From a virus, in IMG/VR virus record IMGVR_UViG_3300044614_000423, positions 1-56,225 of that record: a DNA stretch of 56,225 bases; one strand, written 5' to 3'. The stretch's first letter is position 1. Every line of letters starts with the position of its first letter. The notes under the pieces were generated by a model. It was given only the letters and a program-made list of their open reading frames with translations, was not told the origin of the DNA and ran no database searches. Positions 46,571-55,594 of the stretch are shown here, piece after piece. Both the position numbers and the translations under genes were made by a program.

Positions 46571-47960
46571 AAAGTCGACGATTGTCGACTCGGCGAACTG
46601 GCACGAGTTCGTGGACGAACTGTCGGACCGCGAAGCACTCGAACTCTTTTACGACTGGCAAACGTGGGCACGGCCCAACCAGCTTATTCCACCCGGGGAC
46701 GACTGGACCATCTGGATGATCCTCGCCGGACGTGGCTGGGGAAAGACCCGGTGTGGTGCCGAATTCGTGCGCTACCACGCCGAAAACGGACTAGCGGGCC
46801 GCATTGCACTGATCGCCGAGGACGCGGGCGACGCACGTGACGTTATGGTGGAGGGCGAGTCCGGCATTTTGGCCATCTCGCATCCCAAATGCAAGCCGGT
46901 ATTCGTCCCATCGAAGCGGCGACTCGAGTGGCCCAACGGTGCGATCGCCACGATCTATTCGGACAACGACCCCGAGACACTGCGGGGACCACAGCACGAT
47001 TTGGCGTGGGTGGACGAACTGGCGAAATTCCGCAACGCAGAAGATATGTGGTCCAACTTGATGTTCGGCCTGCGACTTGGGCAAAAGCCCCGCGTTTGCA
47101 TCACCACAACACCAAAACCCATCCCGATCGTCCGTCGCTTGATTAACGAGGACCGCGTGTACGTAACCACGGGCACGACACACGAGAATTTTAATAACCT
47201 CGCACCCACGTTTCGCGACGAAATCGTGTCGCAGTACGAGGGCACACGCATTGGGCGGCAAGAGCTGTACGCGGAGGTCATTGACCCCGAAGACTACGGC
47301 ATCGTCAAGCGCGAGTGGTTCAAGCTGTGGGACGCGAACAAGCCACTGCCCGAATTCATTTATGTGCTCCAGTCTTACGACTGCGCGTACACGGAAAAGA
47401 CGCAAAACGATCCGACTGCGTGCTCAGTGTGGGGCATCTTTCGGCCGAATGAGGACACCGGACTTTGCGCGATGCTCATCGACTGCTGGGAGGACTTCCT
47501 CGCATACCCGGACCTGCGGCCCAAGATCATCGACGAGTACGGCTCCATCTACGGCGAACCCGGCAAAAAGGTGGACCTCGTGCTCGTGGAGGACAAAGCC
47601 TCGGGCATTAGCATTTTGCAGGACTTGCAACGTGCTGGTGTGCCTTGCCGCGCCTACAACCCGGGCCGCGCTGACAAAGTACAGCGTTTGCATTTGGTGG
47701 CAAACATCATTGCACATGGCCGCGTTTACATTCCCGAGTCGCTCGTCCACCGGGGCCAGCCACGCGATTGGGCAGAGCCGCTGGTGTCCCAAGTGTGCTC
47801 ATTCCCCGAGGCAGATCGGGACGACTTGACTGACACGCTGTCCCAAGCGTTGCGATTGCTAAAAGACATGTCATTCCTGCAGATCGATCCGATCCCACCG
47901 GACAACGATTACGTGGACGACGAATATCGACCCAACCGAGGCAACCCTTATGCCCAATAA
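46524..47960 (+). CDS. terL: Terminase large subunit
   Basis: 478 residues from a GTG with GAGGGT five bases upstream, inside terS; an alternative TTG lies at 46512. The ATPase has Walker A LAGRGWGKT, Walker B DLAWVDEL, and coupling motif CITTTPKP. The RNase H-like nuclease has SYDCAYTEK, VEDKASG and DRDDLTDT supplying the metal-binding acids. It pumps DNA into the prohead and cuts it. Which packaging type it uses (headful or sequence-specific) cannot be told from sequence alone. Confidence 0.95.
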   Translation: MIALPNVLTRAQRRSKKSTIVDSANWHEFVDELSDREALELFYDWQTWARPNQLIPPGDDWTIWMILAGRGWGKTRCGAEFVRYHAENGLAGRIALIAEDAGDARDVMVEGESGILAISHPKCKPVFVPSKRRLEWPNGAIATIYSDNDPETLRGPQHDLAWVDELAKFRNAEDMWSNLMFGLRLGQKPRVCITTTPKPIPIVRRLINEDRVYVTTGTTHENFNNLAPTFRDEIVSQYEGTRIGRQELYAEVIDPEDYGIVKREWFKLWDANKPLPEFIYVLQSYDCAYTEKTQNDPTACSVWGIFRPNEDTGLCAMLIDCWEDFLAYPDLRPKIIDEYGSIYGEPGKKVDLVLVEDKASGISILQDLQRAGVPCRAYNPGRADKVQRLHLVANIIAHGRVYIPESLVHRGQPRDWAEPLVSQVCSFPEADRDDLTDTLSQALRLLKDMSFLQIDPIPPDNDYVDDEYRPNRGNPYAQ

Positions 47961-49167
47961 CTACGCCGACATACTTGACGATCTCAAAGCGTCACTCCAA
48001 CCCGCCGATGTTCTCACGCTGTTCGCCGGATTGCGCAACGCTATGCCAGTGTACGCCGCACTGGGAGCCACGGGCACGAATGAGGGTCACGATGAGGAGC
48101 TGGCCAGACGCCGTGGACCGCGCACCATGCCAGCACCGCCGCCCATCGACCCTGAGGAGTCCAATCGCCGTGCGAAGATGGACTTCGAGATGCAGTACCC
48201 CGATCCTCGCATTCGCGAACTGTTGATCGCCGAAATGCTCAAGCAGTCACGCGACCCGTACAGCCCGACGACCGCTACACGCCGCCGCGATTTTGAGGTA
48301 GCGCCGATGTCGGCCCCGCAGTTCATGGGTGCCGCACCGAAGAAGAGGAAATTCGCCAATGGTGGCGCGATCGATTTTTCCACGCCCGATATGGCCGACG
48401 GTGGACGATTCATTCCCACCGCACAGCCGTTTAACAAGGGCGGTGCGGCGAAAAAGACGCTGGACCAGATGGCGGCGGAGATGATGCAAAAAGGCGTCAA
48501 GCTCGAATCGCCCGCACGTCGTGGATTTCTCGGCCTTGGTAAGGCGGCGGATTTCCCACTCGCCAAACTGGATACTAAGGCACTGGAGAAGATGCAGTCC
48601 GAGATGAAAGGCGCACCGGCCATCACTGAGAAATCTGTAACCATCGACCCCGGCAAAGGCGCGGCAAAGTCCACGCTAAAGTCGGTGAGCGAAACACCAA
48701 TGACGCGGCGTGAAGTCCTGCAATCGGCGGCGGGTCAGGCGATGCGCGGCATGTTGCCCGATCTCGGTGGTTTGAGTGCTCTTGGTAATGTGGCCAAAGT
48801 CGCAGAGTCTGTGGCCCCACAAGCGTATGAAGCGTCAGCGATCCCGGGCCTCATGGCCGCATTGATGCGTACCGGTATGTCACCCGACGAAGCTGGCGCG
48901 ATGGTAGAAAAGCTCATCCCTAAAGCACCACAGGGTTGGCCGACGATGGTGGGCGATCGGATTAAAGCACCAGCCGAGAATATGCCGCACGTCGGGCAAG
49001 ACACGCCGCTAATGTCGATATTTGGCGAGATGGTGCGCCCCGCGTTCCAGAATGGACCATTCAGCATCCGACCCGAAATGCGTGACCTTCGTCGTCTAAG
49101 TCCTGAGGATTACGCCGCAATAAAAGAAACGGCACGCGACATCAAGCAATATGGTCACGAGAACTAA
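47950..49167 (+). CDS. Unknown structural-module protein (405 aa)
   Basis: Between terminase and portal. Begins MPNNYADILDDLKASLQPAD; has FANGGAIDFSTPDMADGGRF and FNKGGAAKKTLDQMAAEMMQ, Gly-Lys-rich blocks of the kind found in virion-packaged proteins, TPMTRREVLQSAAGQAMRGM (twin-arginine-like pattern but internal, so not a signal), and a helical end. Resemblance to the 422-residue protein at 37917 is limited to an APQG block. Function unknown. Confidence 0.62.
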   Translation: MPNNYADILDDLKASLQPADVLTLFAGLRNAMPVYAALGATGTNEGHDEELARRRGPRTMPAPPPIDPEESNRRAKMDFEMQYPDPRIRELLIAEMLKQSRDPYSPTTATRRRDFEVAPMSAPQFMGAAPKKRKFANGGAIDFSTPDMADGGRFIPTAQPFNKGGAAKKTLDQMAAEMMQKGVKLESPARRGFLGLGKAADFPLAKLDTKALEKMQSEMKGAPAITEKSVTIDPGKGAAKSTLKSVSETPMTRREVLQSAAGQAMRGMLPDLGGLSALGNVAKVAESVAPQAYEASAIPGLMAALMRTGMSPDEAGAMVEKLIPKAPQGWPTMVGDRIKAPAENMPHVGQDTPLMSIFGEMVRPAFQNGPFSIRPEMRDLRRLSPEDYAAIKETARDIKQYGHEN

Positions 49168-49199
49168 GCCGTGTTAAAATCGCATATTAAAGGCTGACT

Positions 49200-51698
49200 A
49201 TGGCAACTGAATTCCCACAACCGCAGATGGAAGCACCCGCAGGTCCTGAGGACACGGCGGGCATGGTGTTCGACCTCGACATGGAGGACCCCTACGCGGA
49301 AGTGGAAGAGCAACCGGACGGGTCCGCTATCGTCCGCATGGACGAATTCAAAGGGCCGAACGAGGACCAAGACTTTTACGCGAATTTGGCCGACGAGCTG
49401 GACCCTTGGAAGCTCGACAAGCTTGCGATGCACTACCTCGACTTGATCGAGAAGGACAAAGAGGCACGCAAAGAGCGCGACAAGCAGTACGAAGAGGGAC
49501 TCAAACGCACGGGCCTTGGGCATGACGCTCCCGGTGGTGCGCAGTTCCAAGGTGCATCGAAAGTCGTGCACCCAGTCATGGCTGAGGCCTGTATTGATTT
49601 TGAGTCGCGTGCTATTAAGGAGCTGTTCCCACCAGACGGCCCAGTGCGTACGAACATTTTGGGCGACGTCACCGAAGAGGAAACGAAACGGGCCGAGCGC
49701 AAACGCGACTTCATGAACTGGCAACTCACCGAGCAGATCGAGGAATTCCGCGACGAGCAGGAGCAGATGTTGACCCAGTTGCCGCTCGGCGGCTCGCAGT
49801 TCATGAAGCTCTGGTACGACGATCGCAAGAAGAGACCTTGCGCGGAGTTTGTGCCGATTGACAACATCCTACTGCCTTTCTCCGCTGGTAATTTTTACAC
49901 TGCACAACGTGTGACTGAGGTGCAAGACATCACCCAGCAGGAATTCGAGTCGCGTATGTCGTCGGGTCTGTATCGCGACGTCACCTTCACTCGCGCCAGC
50001 ATGGAACCCGAGCCAACGTCTCCCGAGAAGGCGAATAACAAGATCGAGGGTAGACAGTGGAGTGACGACACCGATGGACTGCGTCGTGTGTACCACATTT
50101 ACGCGTTTATCGCTGAAGAAGATGATTCGCACTCTAAAGGCGAATTGGCTCCTTACATTTTGATGATCGACGAGAACAACACGGAAGTCGTCGGCATGTA
50201 CCGGAACTGGGAGCAGGGCGATGAAGCTATGGCGAAGCTCGATCATATCATCGAATTCAAGTTCATCCCATGGCGTGGTGCGTACGCTATTGGACTGCCT
50301 CATCTCATTGGTGGTCTTTCTGCCGCTATTACCGGTGGTCTGCGTGCTCTACTGGACACAGCACACATTAACAACGCCGCTACGATGCTCAAGATCAAGG
50401 GCGCAAAGATCTCTGGACAGTCACAGAATGTTGAAGTGACGCAAATCACCGAGATCGAAGGTGCTCCGGGCGTTGACGATATTCGCAAAATCGCAATGCC
50501 AATGCCTTTTAACCCGCCGAGCGAAGTGCTCTTCAAGCTCGTGGGCTTCCTGACGGATGCCGCGAAGGGTGTGGTGACTACTTCCGAGGAGAAAATCGCG
50601 GAGTTGAATGCCAACACGCCAGTCGGCACTACTCAGGCGTTGATCGAACAGGGTTCGAAAGTATTCTCAGCGATTCACGCACGACTTCACGACTCTCAAT
50701 CGCGTGTCTTGAAGGTACTCCAGCGCATCAATCGCTGGTACTTGGAAGAGATGCGAATGGGCGATATAGTCCAAGAGCTGGACATCCGACGCGAAGACTT
50801 CAATCGAAACACCGACGTGATACCGGTGAGCGATCCGCACATATTCTCCGAGACTCAGCGGATGGCGCAAACACAGGCTGTGATGGCCTACATGGACAAG
50901 TACCCCGATCTCTTCGATCGTCGGGCGGTCGTCCAGCGTGCGTTGAAGCAGATGAAAATACCGAACGTGCAGGAATTGATGCCCGCAACGGCCGAGCCGA
51001 TGGAGATTAATGCGGCAGAAGAGAATGCGGCGATGTCGATTGGGCGTGCCGCGTTTGCGTACCCACATCAGAACCAGCTGGCGCATATTCAAAGTCACCT
51101 CGATTTCGCGCTGAACCCGATGCTGGGGTCCAATCCGATTATCGCGCCAGCGTTCTTGCCCGCTTTCCTCGAGCACTTTAAGCAACACTTGATGCTCTGG
51201 TATCTCGGCCACATGAACGGCTATGTCGAGGAATCGCTTGGCCGTCCCGTGAAGGACTACGACATTGCGGGAATAACCGGCGAGATCGACAAGCTGTACG
51301 CGTTGGCCTCTCAGCACACCCAGATGGACGCGAAAGAGGCGTTTGCGAAGGTTATGCCCGCAATGCAACAGATCTTGGAGACTGTGCAAAAGCTCAAACC
51401 ACAGCCACAGATGGATGGATCGGATCAGGTGATCCTCCAGACATCAATGGCCGAGACCAAACGACGTGCAGAGCGCGACGCGAAAGAACTGGCGTTGCAA
51501 GAAGAGCGTCTGAAAAACGACGCACTGAGCAAAAACCGCGAACAGCAGATCAAGATCGCGCTGAACGCATCGGACAACTTGACCGAAGAACGGATCAAGA
51601 CTGCAGAATTGACGCAAGACGCGGCAGTTCTGAAGAGCGAGCAGGAGCAAACTGCATTGGCCGCGCAAGAGAGCGCACAACGAACTTTAGGAGTGTAA
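49200..51698 (+). CDS. Portal protein
   Basis: 832 residues, the size of P22/SU10-type portals with a C-terminal barrel. Characteristic parts are YEEGLKRTGLGHDAPGGAQF, FPPDGPVRTNILGDVTEEET, the wing/stem region FIPWRGAYAIGLPHLIGGLS, ITGGLRALLDTAHINNAATM and PFNPPSEVLFKLVGFLTDAA, and a long helical C-terminus (AERDAKELALQEERLKNDAL). It forms the dodecameric ring for DNA passage. TTAAAGG serves as ribosome binding site. Confidence 0.92.
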   Translation: MATEFPQPQMEAPAGPEDTAGMVFDLDMEDPYAEVEEQPDGSAIVRMDEFKGPNEDQDFYANLADELDPWKLDKLAMHYLDLIEKDKEARKERDKQYEEGLKRTGLGHDAPGGAQFQGASKVVHPVMAEACIDFESRAIKELFPPDGPVRTNILGDVTEEETKRAERKRDFMNWQLTEQIEEFRDEQEQMLTQLPLGGSQFMKLWYDDRKKRPCAEFVPIDNILLPFSAGNFYTAQRVTEVQDITQQEFESRMSSGLYRDVTFTRASMEPEPTSPEKANNKIEGRQWSDDTDGLRRVYHIYAFIAEEDDSHSKGELAPYILMIDENNTEVVGMYRNWEQGDEAMAKLDHIIEFKFIPWRGAYAIGLPHLIGGLSAAITGGLRALLDTAHINNAATMLKIKGAKISGQSQNVEVTQITEIEGAPGVDDIRKIAMPMPFNPPSEVLFKLVGFLTDAAKGVVTTSEEKIAELNANTPVGTTQALIEQGSKVFSAIHARLHDSQSRVLKVLQRINRWYLEEMRMGDIVQELDIRREDFNRNTDVIPVSDPHIFSETQRMAQTQAVMAYMDKYPDLFDRRAVVQRALKQMKIPNVQELMPATAEPMEINAAEENAAMSIGRAAFAYPHQNQLAHIQSHLDFALNPMLGSNPIIAPAFLPAFLEHFKQHLMLWYLGHMNGYVEESLGRPVKDYDIAGITGEIDKLYALASQHTQMDAKEAFAKVMPAMQQILETVQKLKPQPQMDGSDQVILQTSMAETKRRAERDAKELALQEERLKNDALSKNREQQIKIALNASDNLTEERIKTAELTQDAAVLKSEQEQTALAAQESAQRTLGV

Positions 51699-51699
51699 C

Positions 51700-51867
51700 A
51701 TGGCTACTAGTGATCAAGAACAGATGGGCATCAACGTACCTTACCACAAGCGAATGGCCATGGGCGCGAAGCTCGACGGTTCCTCGCTTGGTGCAAAAGA
51801 ACCCGCGAAGACGCCCAGTGCGCCCAAGCGTGGCGGCGGTGCATTAGCGCAAGCTAAAAAGAAATAA
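51700..51867 (+). CDS. Tiny basic protein (55 aa)
   Basis: Right after the portal, with TAGGAG six bases before the ATG. Product MATSDQEQMGINVPYHKRMA, then a Lys/Gly/Ala-rich end (APKRGGGALAQAKKK). Its TAA overlaps the next gene's ATG. Composition and position suggest a minor virion or assembly protein; such small basic genes recur after portals in these phages. Confidence 0.65.
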   Translation: MATSDQEQMGINVPYHKRMAMGAKLDGSSLGAKEPAKTPSAPKRGGGALAQAKKK

Positions 51868-52052
51868 TGCGATACGTCAGTGACCTCATTGGTGCTATTG
51901 AGGTCCGCAAATCGGCGATCGCGCAGTCATTGGTGAACGGCAATGCCGTCACTTTTGAGGCCTACCAACGCTTAGTTGGCCAGCACCAAGGGCTTGAAGA
52001 AGCTCTGGTAATTTTAAACGACCTTTTAAATGAGGAAGATGATAATGAGTGA
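51867..52052 (+). CDS. Small helical protein (61 aa)
   Basis: Two helices: DLIGAIEVRKSAIAQSLVNG and YQRLVGQHQGLEEALVILND, ending LLNEEDDNE. Proteins of this type (recurring block RLVGxxxGLxxALxIxxxLL) follow portals in many phages; function unknown. It overlaps the co-chaperonin gene by eight bases. Confidence 0.68.
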   Translation: MRYVSDLIGAIEVRKSAIAQSLVNGNAVTFEAYQRLVGQHQGLEEALVILNDLLNEEDDNE

Positions 52053-52479
52053 CACACAACCGGAAGCTTCGAATGAAGCCGCGTTGCGGGAAGCATTTCC
52101 AGCAGTTGATCCCGGTGCTTTGCCTGTAGGTGGACGTATTCTCGTGCAATGGAGAGCCGTTGCAGAGAAACTGACGAAATCAGGCTTAATACTACCAGAA
52201 GAAACGAAGGAAACAGAGAAGTGGAACACGCAAGTCGCGAAAGTGATTATGCTTGGCCCACTGGCTTTCAAGAAGCGCGACACGATGGAGCCATGGCCCG
52301 AGGGCAACTGGATATCCGTCGGAGACTATGTTCGCATGCCAAAATGGGGCGGAGACCGTTGGGAAGTACCTTTCACAATCGACGGACTCGAAGGAAAAGC
52401 CCTTTTTAGTATTTTTAATGATCACGAAGTAATTGCCAAAGTTACGTGTGACCCCTTGAAAGTGAAAGCCTTCTTATGA
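52045..52479 (+). CDS. GroES-like co-chaperonin
   Basis: 144 residues from the ATG after GAGGAAGAT. The body ALPVGGRILVQWRAVAEKLT, KSGLILPEETKETEKWNTQV, AKVIMLGPLAF and WISVGDYVRMPKWGGDRW follows the Cpn10 barrel: start strand, mobile loop region (SGLILPE), then GDYV. It would cap host GroEL, as T4 gp31 does, to fold the capsid protein. Location between portal and scaffold fits. It is longer than GroES (about 97) owing to N-terminal and C-terminal extensions. Confidence 0.78.
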   Translation: MSDTQPEASNEAALREAFPAVDPGALPVGGRILVQWRAVAEKLTKSGLILPEETKETEKWNTQVAKVIMLGPLAFKKRDTMEPWPEGNWISVGDYVRMPKWGGDRWEVPFTIDGLEGKALFSIFNDHEVIAKVTCDPLKVKAFL

Positions 52480-53471
52480 CCCCTAATGATAAACTCGATT
52501 TGCAACTTGCGGAAGAACCCGATGGGTCCGCAACGGTGTCTTTGCCCGATGGCGAAGCACCGAATACCGCCGACAATGGCGACGAAGGTCTTCGGACCGG
52601 TGGTCGCGTTGACGCGGATGACGGCGACGATGATGATAATCCCGCCGATAATATACCTCACGCCGATCCCGAGCGCGAAGCTATTCGACTGGCCCGTCGC
52701 GAAGAGCGACAGCTCAAGAAGAAGCTTCAGAAGGCCAAGGCGAATGAGTCGAACCATCTGATCACATCGCTGAAACGTCAGAATGACCACATGGCTGAAC
52801 GCCTTGCGGTTCTGGAAAAGCGCACGGCCGGTTCGGACCTTGCTCGACTGGACAAAGCGATCGAAGACGGTAATTTGCGACTTCAGTACGCCAAGATGAA
52901 GGTGAAAGAGGCCACCGAGATGGCTGACGGCACTTCCGTCGTCGAGGCGCAAGAGGCGTGGTATGAAGCCCGCCGCCAAGTGGAGGCACTCGAAGCACTC
53001 AAGAAGCGTGCTGTAGCCTCCGAACCCTCCCGTAATTCTGTACCCCAAGCTCCGGACCCTCTCCTGAAGCGTCACGCTTCGGACTGGATGGCTCGAAACG
53101 ATTGGTACGACCCGAACGGCAAGGACATGGACTCTCAAGTCGCCACTAAGGTGGACGAGGCACTCGTGGCCGACGGCTGGGATCCGAAGACTGCCGAGTA
53201 CTGGGAAGAATTAGATAATAGATTGACAAAATACCTGCCGCACCGTTATAATAGCGGCAACGACAATCAGTCGTCAAATCGGAGACCTCGCACCGTGGTA
53301 ACAAGTTCAGGCCGTGAATCACAATCGACAGCTCGTGGAAACGAGTTCCGGTTGTCTCCTGAGCGAGTCCGCGCCATCAAGGAAGCCGGTAGATGGGACA
53401 ACATCACCGAGCGTAACAAGATGATTCGTAAATACGCGGAATATGACCGCATGAATGTGAACAAGGGGTAA
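52476..53471 (+). CDS. Scaffold protein
   Basis: 331 residues, highly charged. Acidic, disordered N-terminus (RVDADDGDDDDNPADN), long coiled coil about residues 68-175 (LARREERQLKKKLQKAKANE, DLARLDKAIEDGNLRLQYAK), and a basic C-terminus (LSPERVRAIKEAGRWDNITE) as coat-binding end, all typical of capsid scaffolds. It stands upstream of the capsid gene and overlaps the GroES-like gene. A consensus promoter sits inside its 3' part. Confidence 0.8.
   Translation: MTPNDKLDLQLAEEPDGSATVSLPDGEAPNTADNGDEGLRTGGRVDADDGDDDDNPADNIPHADPEREAIRLARREERQLKKKLQKAKANESNHLITSLKRQNDHMAERLAVLEKRTAGSDLARLDKAIEDGNLRLQYAKMKVKEATEMADGTSVVEAQEAWYEARRQVEALEALKKRAVASEPSRNSVPQAPDPLLKRHASDWMARNDWYDPNGKDMDSQVATKVDEALVADGWDPKTAEYWEELDNRLTKYLPHRYNSGNDNQSSNRRPRTVVTSSGRESQSTARGNEFRLSPERVRAIKEAGRWDNITERNKMIRKYAEYDRMNVNKG
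53223..53252 (+). promoter_or_regulatory. Intragenic promoter ahead of the capsid genes
   Basis: Perfect TTGACA (53223-53228), 18-base spacer, perfect TATAAT (53247-53252), inside the scaffold gene (codons for RLTKYLPHRYNSGN). It would raise capsid-protein output relative to scaffold and portal. Confidence 0.7.
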
Positions 53472-53476
53472 AGATT

Positions 53477-54016
53477 ATGAGAGATGACCGATTGAAAAAA
53501 GACCTTTCAGGTGGTGGCCGTGAATCCCGCGCACAGCAGGATAGTGAACGCGGTTCAGCAACTGAGAAACTGGCGAGCGCGCAAGAACGTCGTAGGATGT
53601 TCAGTTCGGAATGGATTCAAGAGTCCCTTCCAAAACCTCCGGATATTCCGGGATTTCACGTATGTTGGCTTTCAACGACCAATGGGTACGACCCTATCCA
53701 CAAGCGAATTCGCATGGGTTACGAACCAGTAAGGATTGAAGAGGTTCCGGGCTTTGAGAACTACAAAGTTAAAGCCGGTGAGCACACTGGATTCGTTGCT
53801 TGCAATGAAATGTTGCTCTACAAGTTGCCTGAGGAAGTTTATCAGGACATCATGGCAGAGTTGCATCATCATGCTCCTCAGGATGAAGCGGACAAAATTC
53901 GCGTTCAGGCTGAGCAGACGATGGGGCGAGACAGTAATGGCAGGCGTCTTGGTCAGATTGAAGGTGAAGGCATCAGTGAACTTGATAAACCTATGCCCAT
54001 CCCCGTGTTCCGGTGA
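53477..54016 (+). CDS. Structural-module protein (179 aa)
   Basis: Charged N-terminus, then PGFHVCWLSTTNGYDPIHKR, RMGYEPVRIEEVPGFENYKV and HTGFVACNEMLLYKLPEEVY. This block order is shared by many proteins located between scaffold and capsid genes in podoviruses and is of unknown role, perhaps a minor head protein. Confidence 0.7.
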   Translation: MRDDRLKKDLSGGGRESRAQQDSERGSATEKLASAQERRRMFSSEWIQESLPKPPDIPGFHVCWLSTTNGYDPIHKRIRMGYEPVRIEEVPGFENYKVKAGEHTGFVACNEMLLYKLPEEVYQDIMAELHHHAPQDEADKIRVQAEQTMGRDSNGRRLGQIEGEGISELDKPMPIPVFR

Positions 54017-54048
54017 TGGATTCTGAACCATGATTTGGAGTGACTAAT

Positions 54049-54621
54049 ATGTCTTCAACAAATGCACCGTTCGGTTTGCGCCCCTCGTTCCATCCTTCCG
54101 GTTTGGACCGTGCGGTCGCTTTGACTGACGGTATTCTGTCTGGCTACACCAGCGACATCTTGAAGGGCCAGCCCGTCAAGTTAGCTACCACTGGCCTTTT
54201 GCAAGTCGCCGCCGCTGGCGACGCGTTCTTGGGTGCCTTTGCGGGTGCTCAATGGACCGACACCACCGGCCGTCCTCGTATCAGCAACTATTGGCCCGCC
54301 AATACTGCCTACGTGACTGGCTCGCTTGTGGCTTATTACTACCAAGATCCCGCGATCGTTTATGACATTCAGGCCGACGGCCCATTGGCACAAACTACGT
54401 TGGGTGCACAGTCAGATTTTAGTAATGTGACTGCAGGTTCCACGACCACTGGATTGTCTCAGTGCACAATTAGCACCTCGGTTGTTGCCGCTGGTTCTTC
54501 TGCGCAATTGAAGATTATTGGTTTGACCCCCGGCGTTGATAACGCATGGGGAGATGCATTCACTGTAGTGCAAGTTCAAGTTAATGAGTCGCAGTTCAAT
54601 GCGTCCGTTAACGCTATTTAA
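54049..54621 (+). CDS. Head decoration-like protein (190 aa)
   Basis: The ATG follows TTGGAG; a GTG three codons earlier is part of that ribosome site. Sequence begins SSTNAPFGLRPSFHPSGLDR, then YTSDILKGQPVKLATTGLLQ and FLGAFAGAQWTDTTGRPRIS. Beta-rich with Gly/Thr, in the position of a capsid decoration protein just before the major capsid gene; proteins starting NAPFGLRPxxHxSG are usual there. Confidence 0.72.
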   Translation: MSSTNAPFGLRPSFHPSGLDRAVALTDGILSGYTSDILKGQPVKLATTGLLQVAAAGDAFLGAFAGAQWTDTTGRPRISNYWPANTAYVTGSLVAYYYQDPAIVYDIQADGPLAQTTLGAQSDFSNVTAGSTTTGLSQCTISTSVVAAGSSAQLKIIGLTPGVDNAWGDAFTVVQVQVNESQFNASVNAI

Positions 54622-54634
54622 GGAGGACTAAAAA

Positions 54635-55549
54635 ATGGCCGCTCCAATGCGCAGTACCGACTTTCGTAGTATCGTCGAGCCAATTCTGAACGAATGCTTC
54701 GACGGTATCTACGAACAGCGTAAAGATGAATGGTCCCGTGTCTTCCGCGAAGAACAGGGCATTCCCCGTAACTACCATGAAGAACCCGTCTTGTACGGAT
54801 TTGGTGCCGCTCCCCAGTTGCCTGATGGTACTCCCGTCAGCTACCAACAGGGTGGTGTGCTCTTCTTGCAACGCTATGTGTACAATGTGTATGGCCTCGC
54901 TTTCGCATTGACCAAAGTGTTGGTGGAAGACGGCGACCACATTCGTATCGGTCAGGTGTACGCTAAGCATTTGGCTCAATCATTGATTGAGACTAAAGAG
55001 ACTCTGTCCGCAAACGTTTTGAACCGCGCTTTCAACGGTTCTTACGTTGGTGGTGACGGCGTGTCGCTTATCAACACCTCACACCCAATCGTGAATGGTA
55101 CATTCTCTAACCAACTGTCTACAGCCGCAAATCTGTCGCAAACATCGCTTGAGCAGATGTTGATTCAGATTCGCCAAGCAGTGGACAACAACGGCAAGAA
55201 GATCCGTTTGGTGCCCCGCCAGTTGGTGGTCGCCCCCGGCAACATCTTCCAAGCTGAAGTTCTGTTGAAGTCAGTGCTCCGCGCTGGTACAACGAACAAC
55301 GACATCAACCCCGTCAAGTCTATCGGCTTGTTGGACGAAGGTGCCGCAGTCTTGAGCCGTTTGACCAATGCTAACGCATGGTGGGTCCAGACCGATGCTC
55401 CCGAGGGCTTGAAGCTCTTGATGCGTCGTGCATTGGAGAAGACCATGGAAGGTGATTTCGAGACCGACTCGATGCGCTACAAGGCAACTGAGCGTTATCA
55501 AGTGGGCTGGACTGATCCCCGTAGCCTCTACGGTACAGCTGGCGTCTAA
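54635..55549 (+). CDS. Major capsid protein, HK97 fold
   Basis: 304 residues, with AAGGAGGA upstream. N-terminal helix FRSIVEPILNECFDGIYEQR, E-loop region, spine helix (RIGQVYAKHLAQSLIETKET), P-domain NTSHPIVNGTF and QMLIQIRQAV, then PRQLVVAPGNIFQAEVLLKS (A-domain strand), and NAWWVQTDAPEGLKLLMRRA, ending MRYKATERYQVGWTDPRSLY. This pattern is that of SU10-like and Mu-type major heads. No cleavage-protease gene was found upstream, so maturation may be without proteolysis. Confidence 0.92.
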   Translation: MAAPMRSTDFRSIVEPILNECFDGIYEQRKDEWSRVFREEQGIPRNYHEEPVLYGFGAAPQLPDGTPVSYQQGGVLFLQRYVYNVYGLAFALTKVLVEDGDHIRIGQVYAKHLAQSLIETKETLSANVLNRAFNGSYVGGDGVSLINTSHPIVNGTFSNQLSTAANLSQTSLEQMLIQIRQAVDNNGKKIRLVPRQLVVAPGNIFQAEVLLKSVLRAGTTNNDINPVKSIGLLDEGAAVLSRLTNANAWWVQTDAPEGLKLLMRRALEKTMEGDFETDSMRYKATERYQVGWTDPRSLYGTAGV

Positions 55550-55557
55550 ACCAATGT

Positions 55558-55572
55558 GGGGGGTTCGCCCCC
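55558..55572 (+). terminator. GC hairpin after the capsid gene
   Basis: GGGGG-TTCG-CCCCC (55559-55572) with UUCG loop directly after the capsid stop; only a broken T-run (TGCTTCATT) follows, so it may be a leaky terminator or protect the capsid mRNA 3' end. Confidence 0.6.
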
Positions 55573-55594
55573 TGCTTCATTAAGGAGAAAGACA

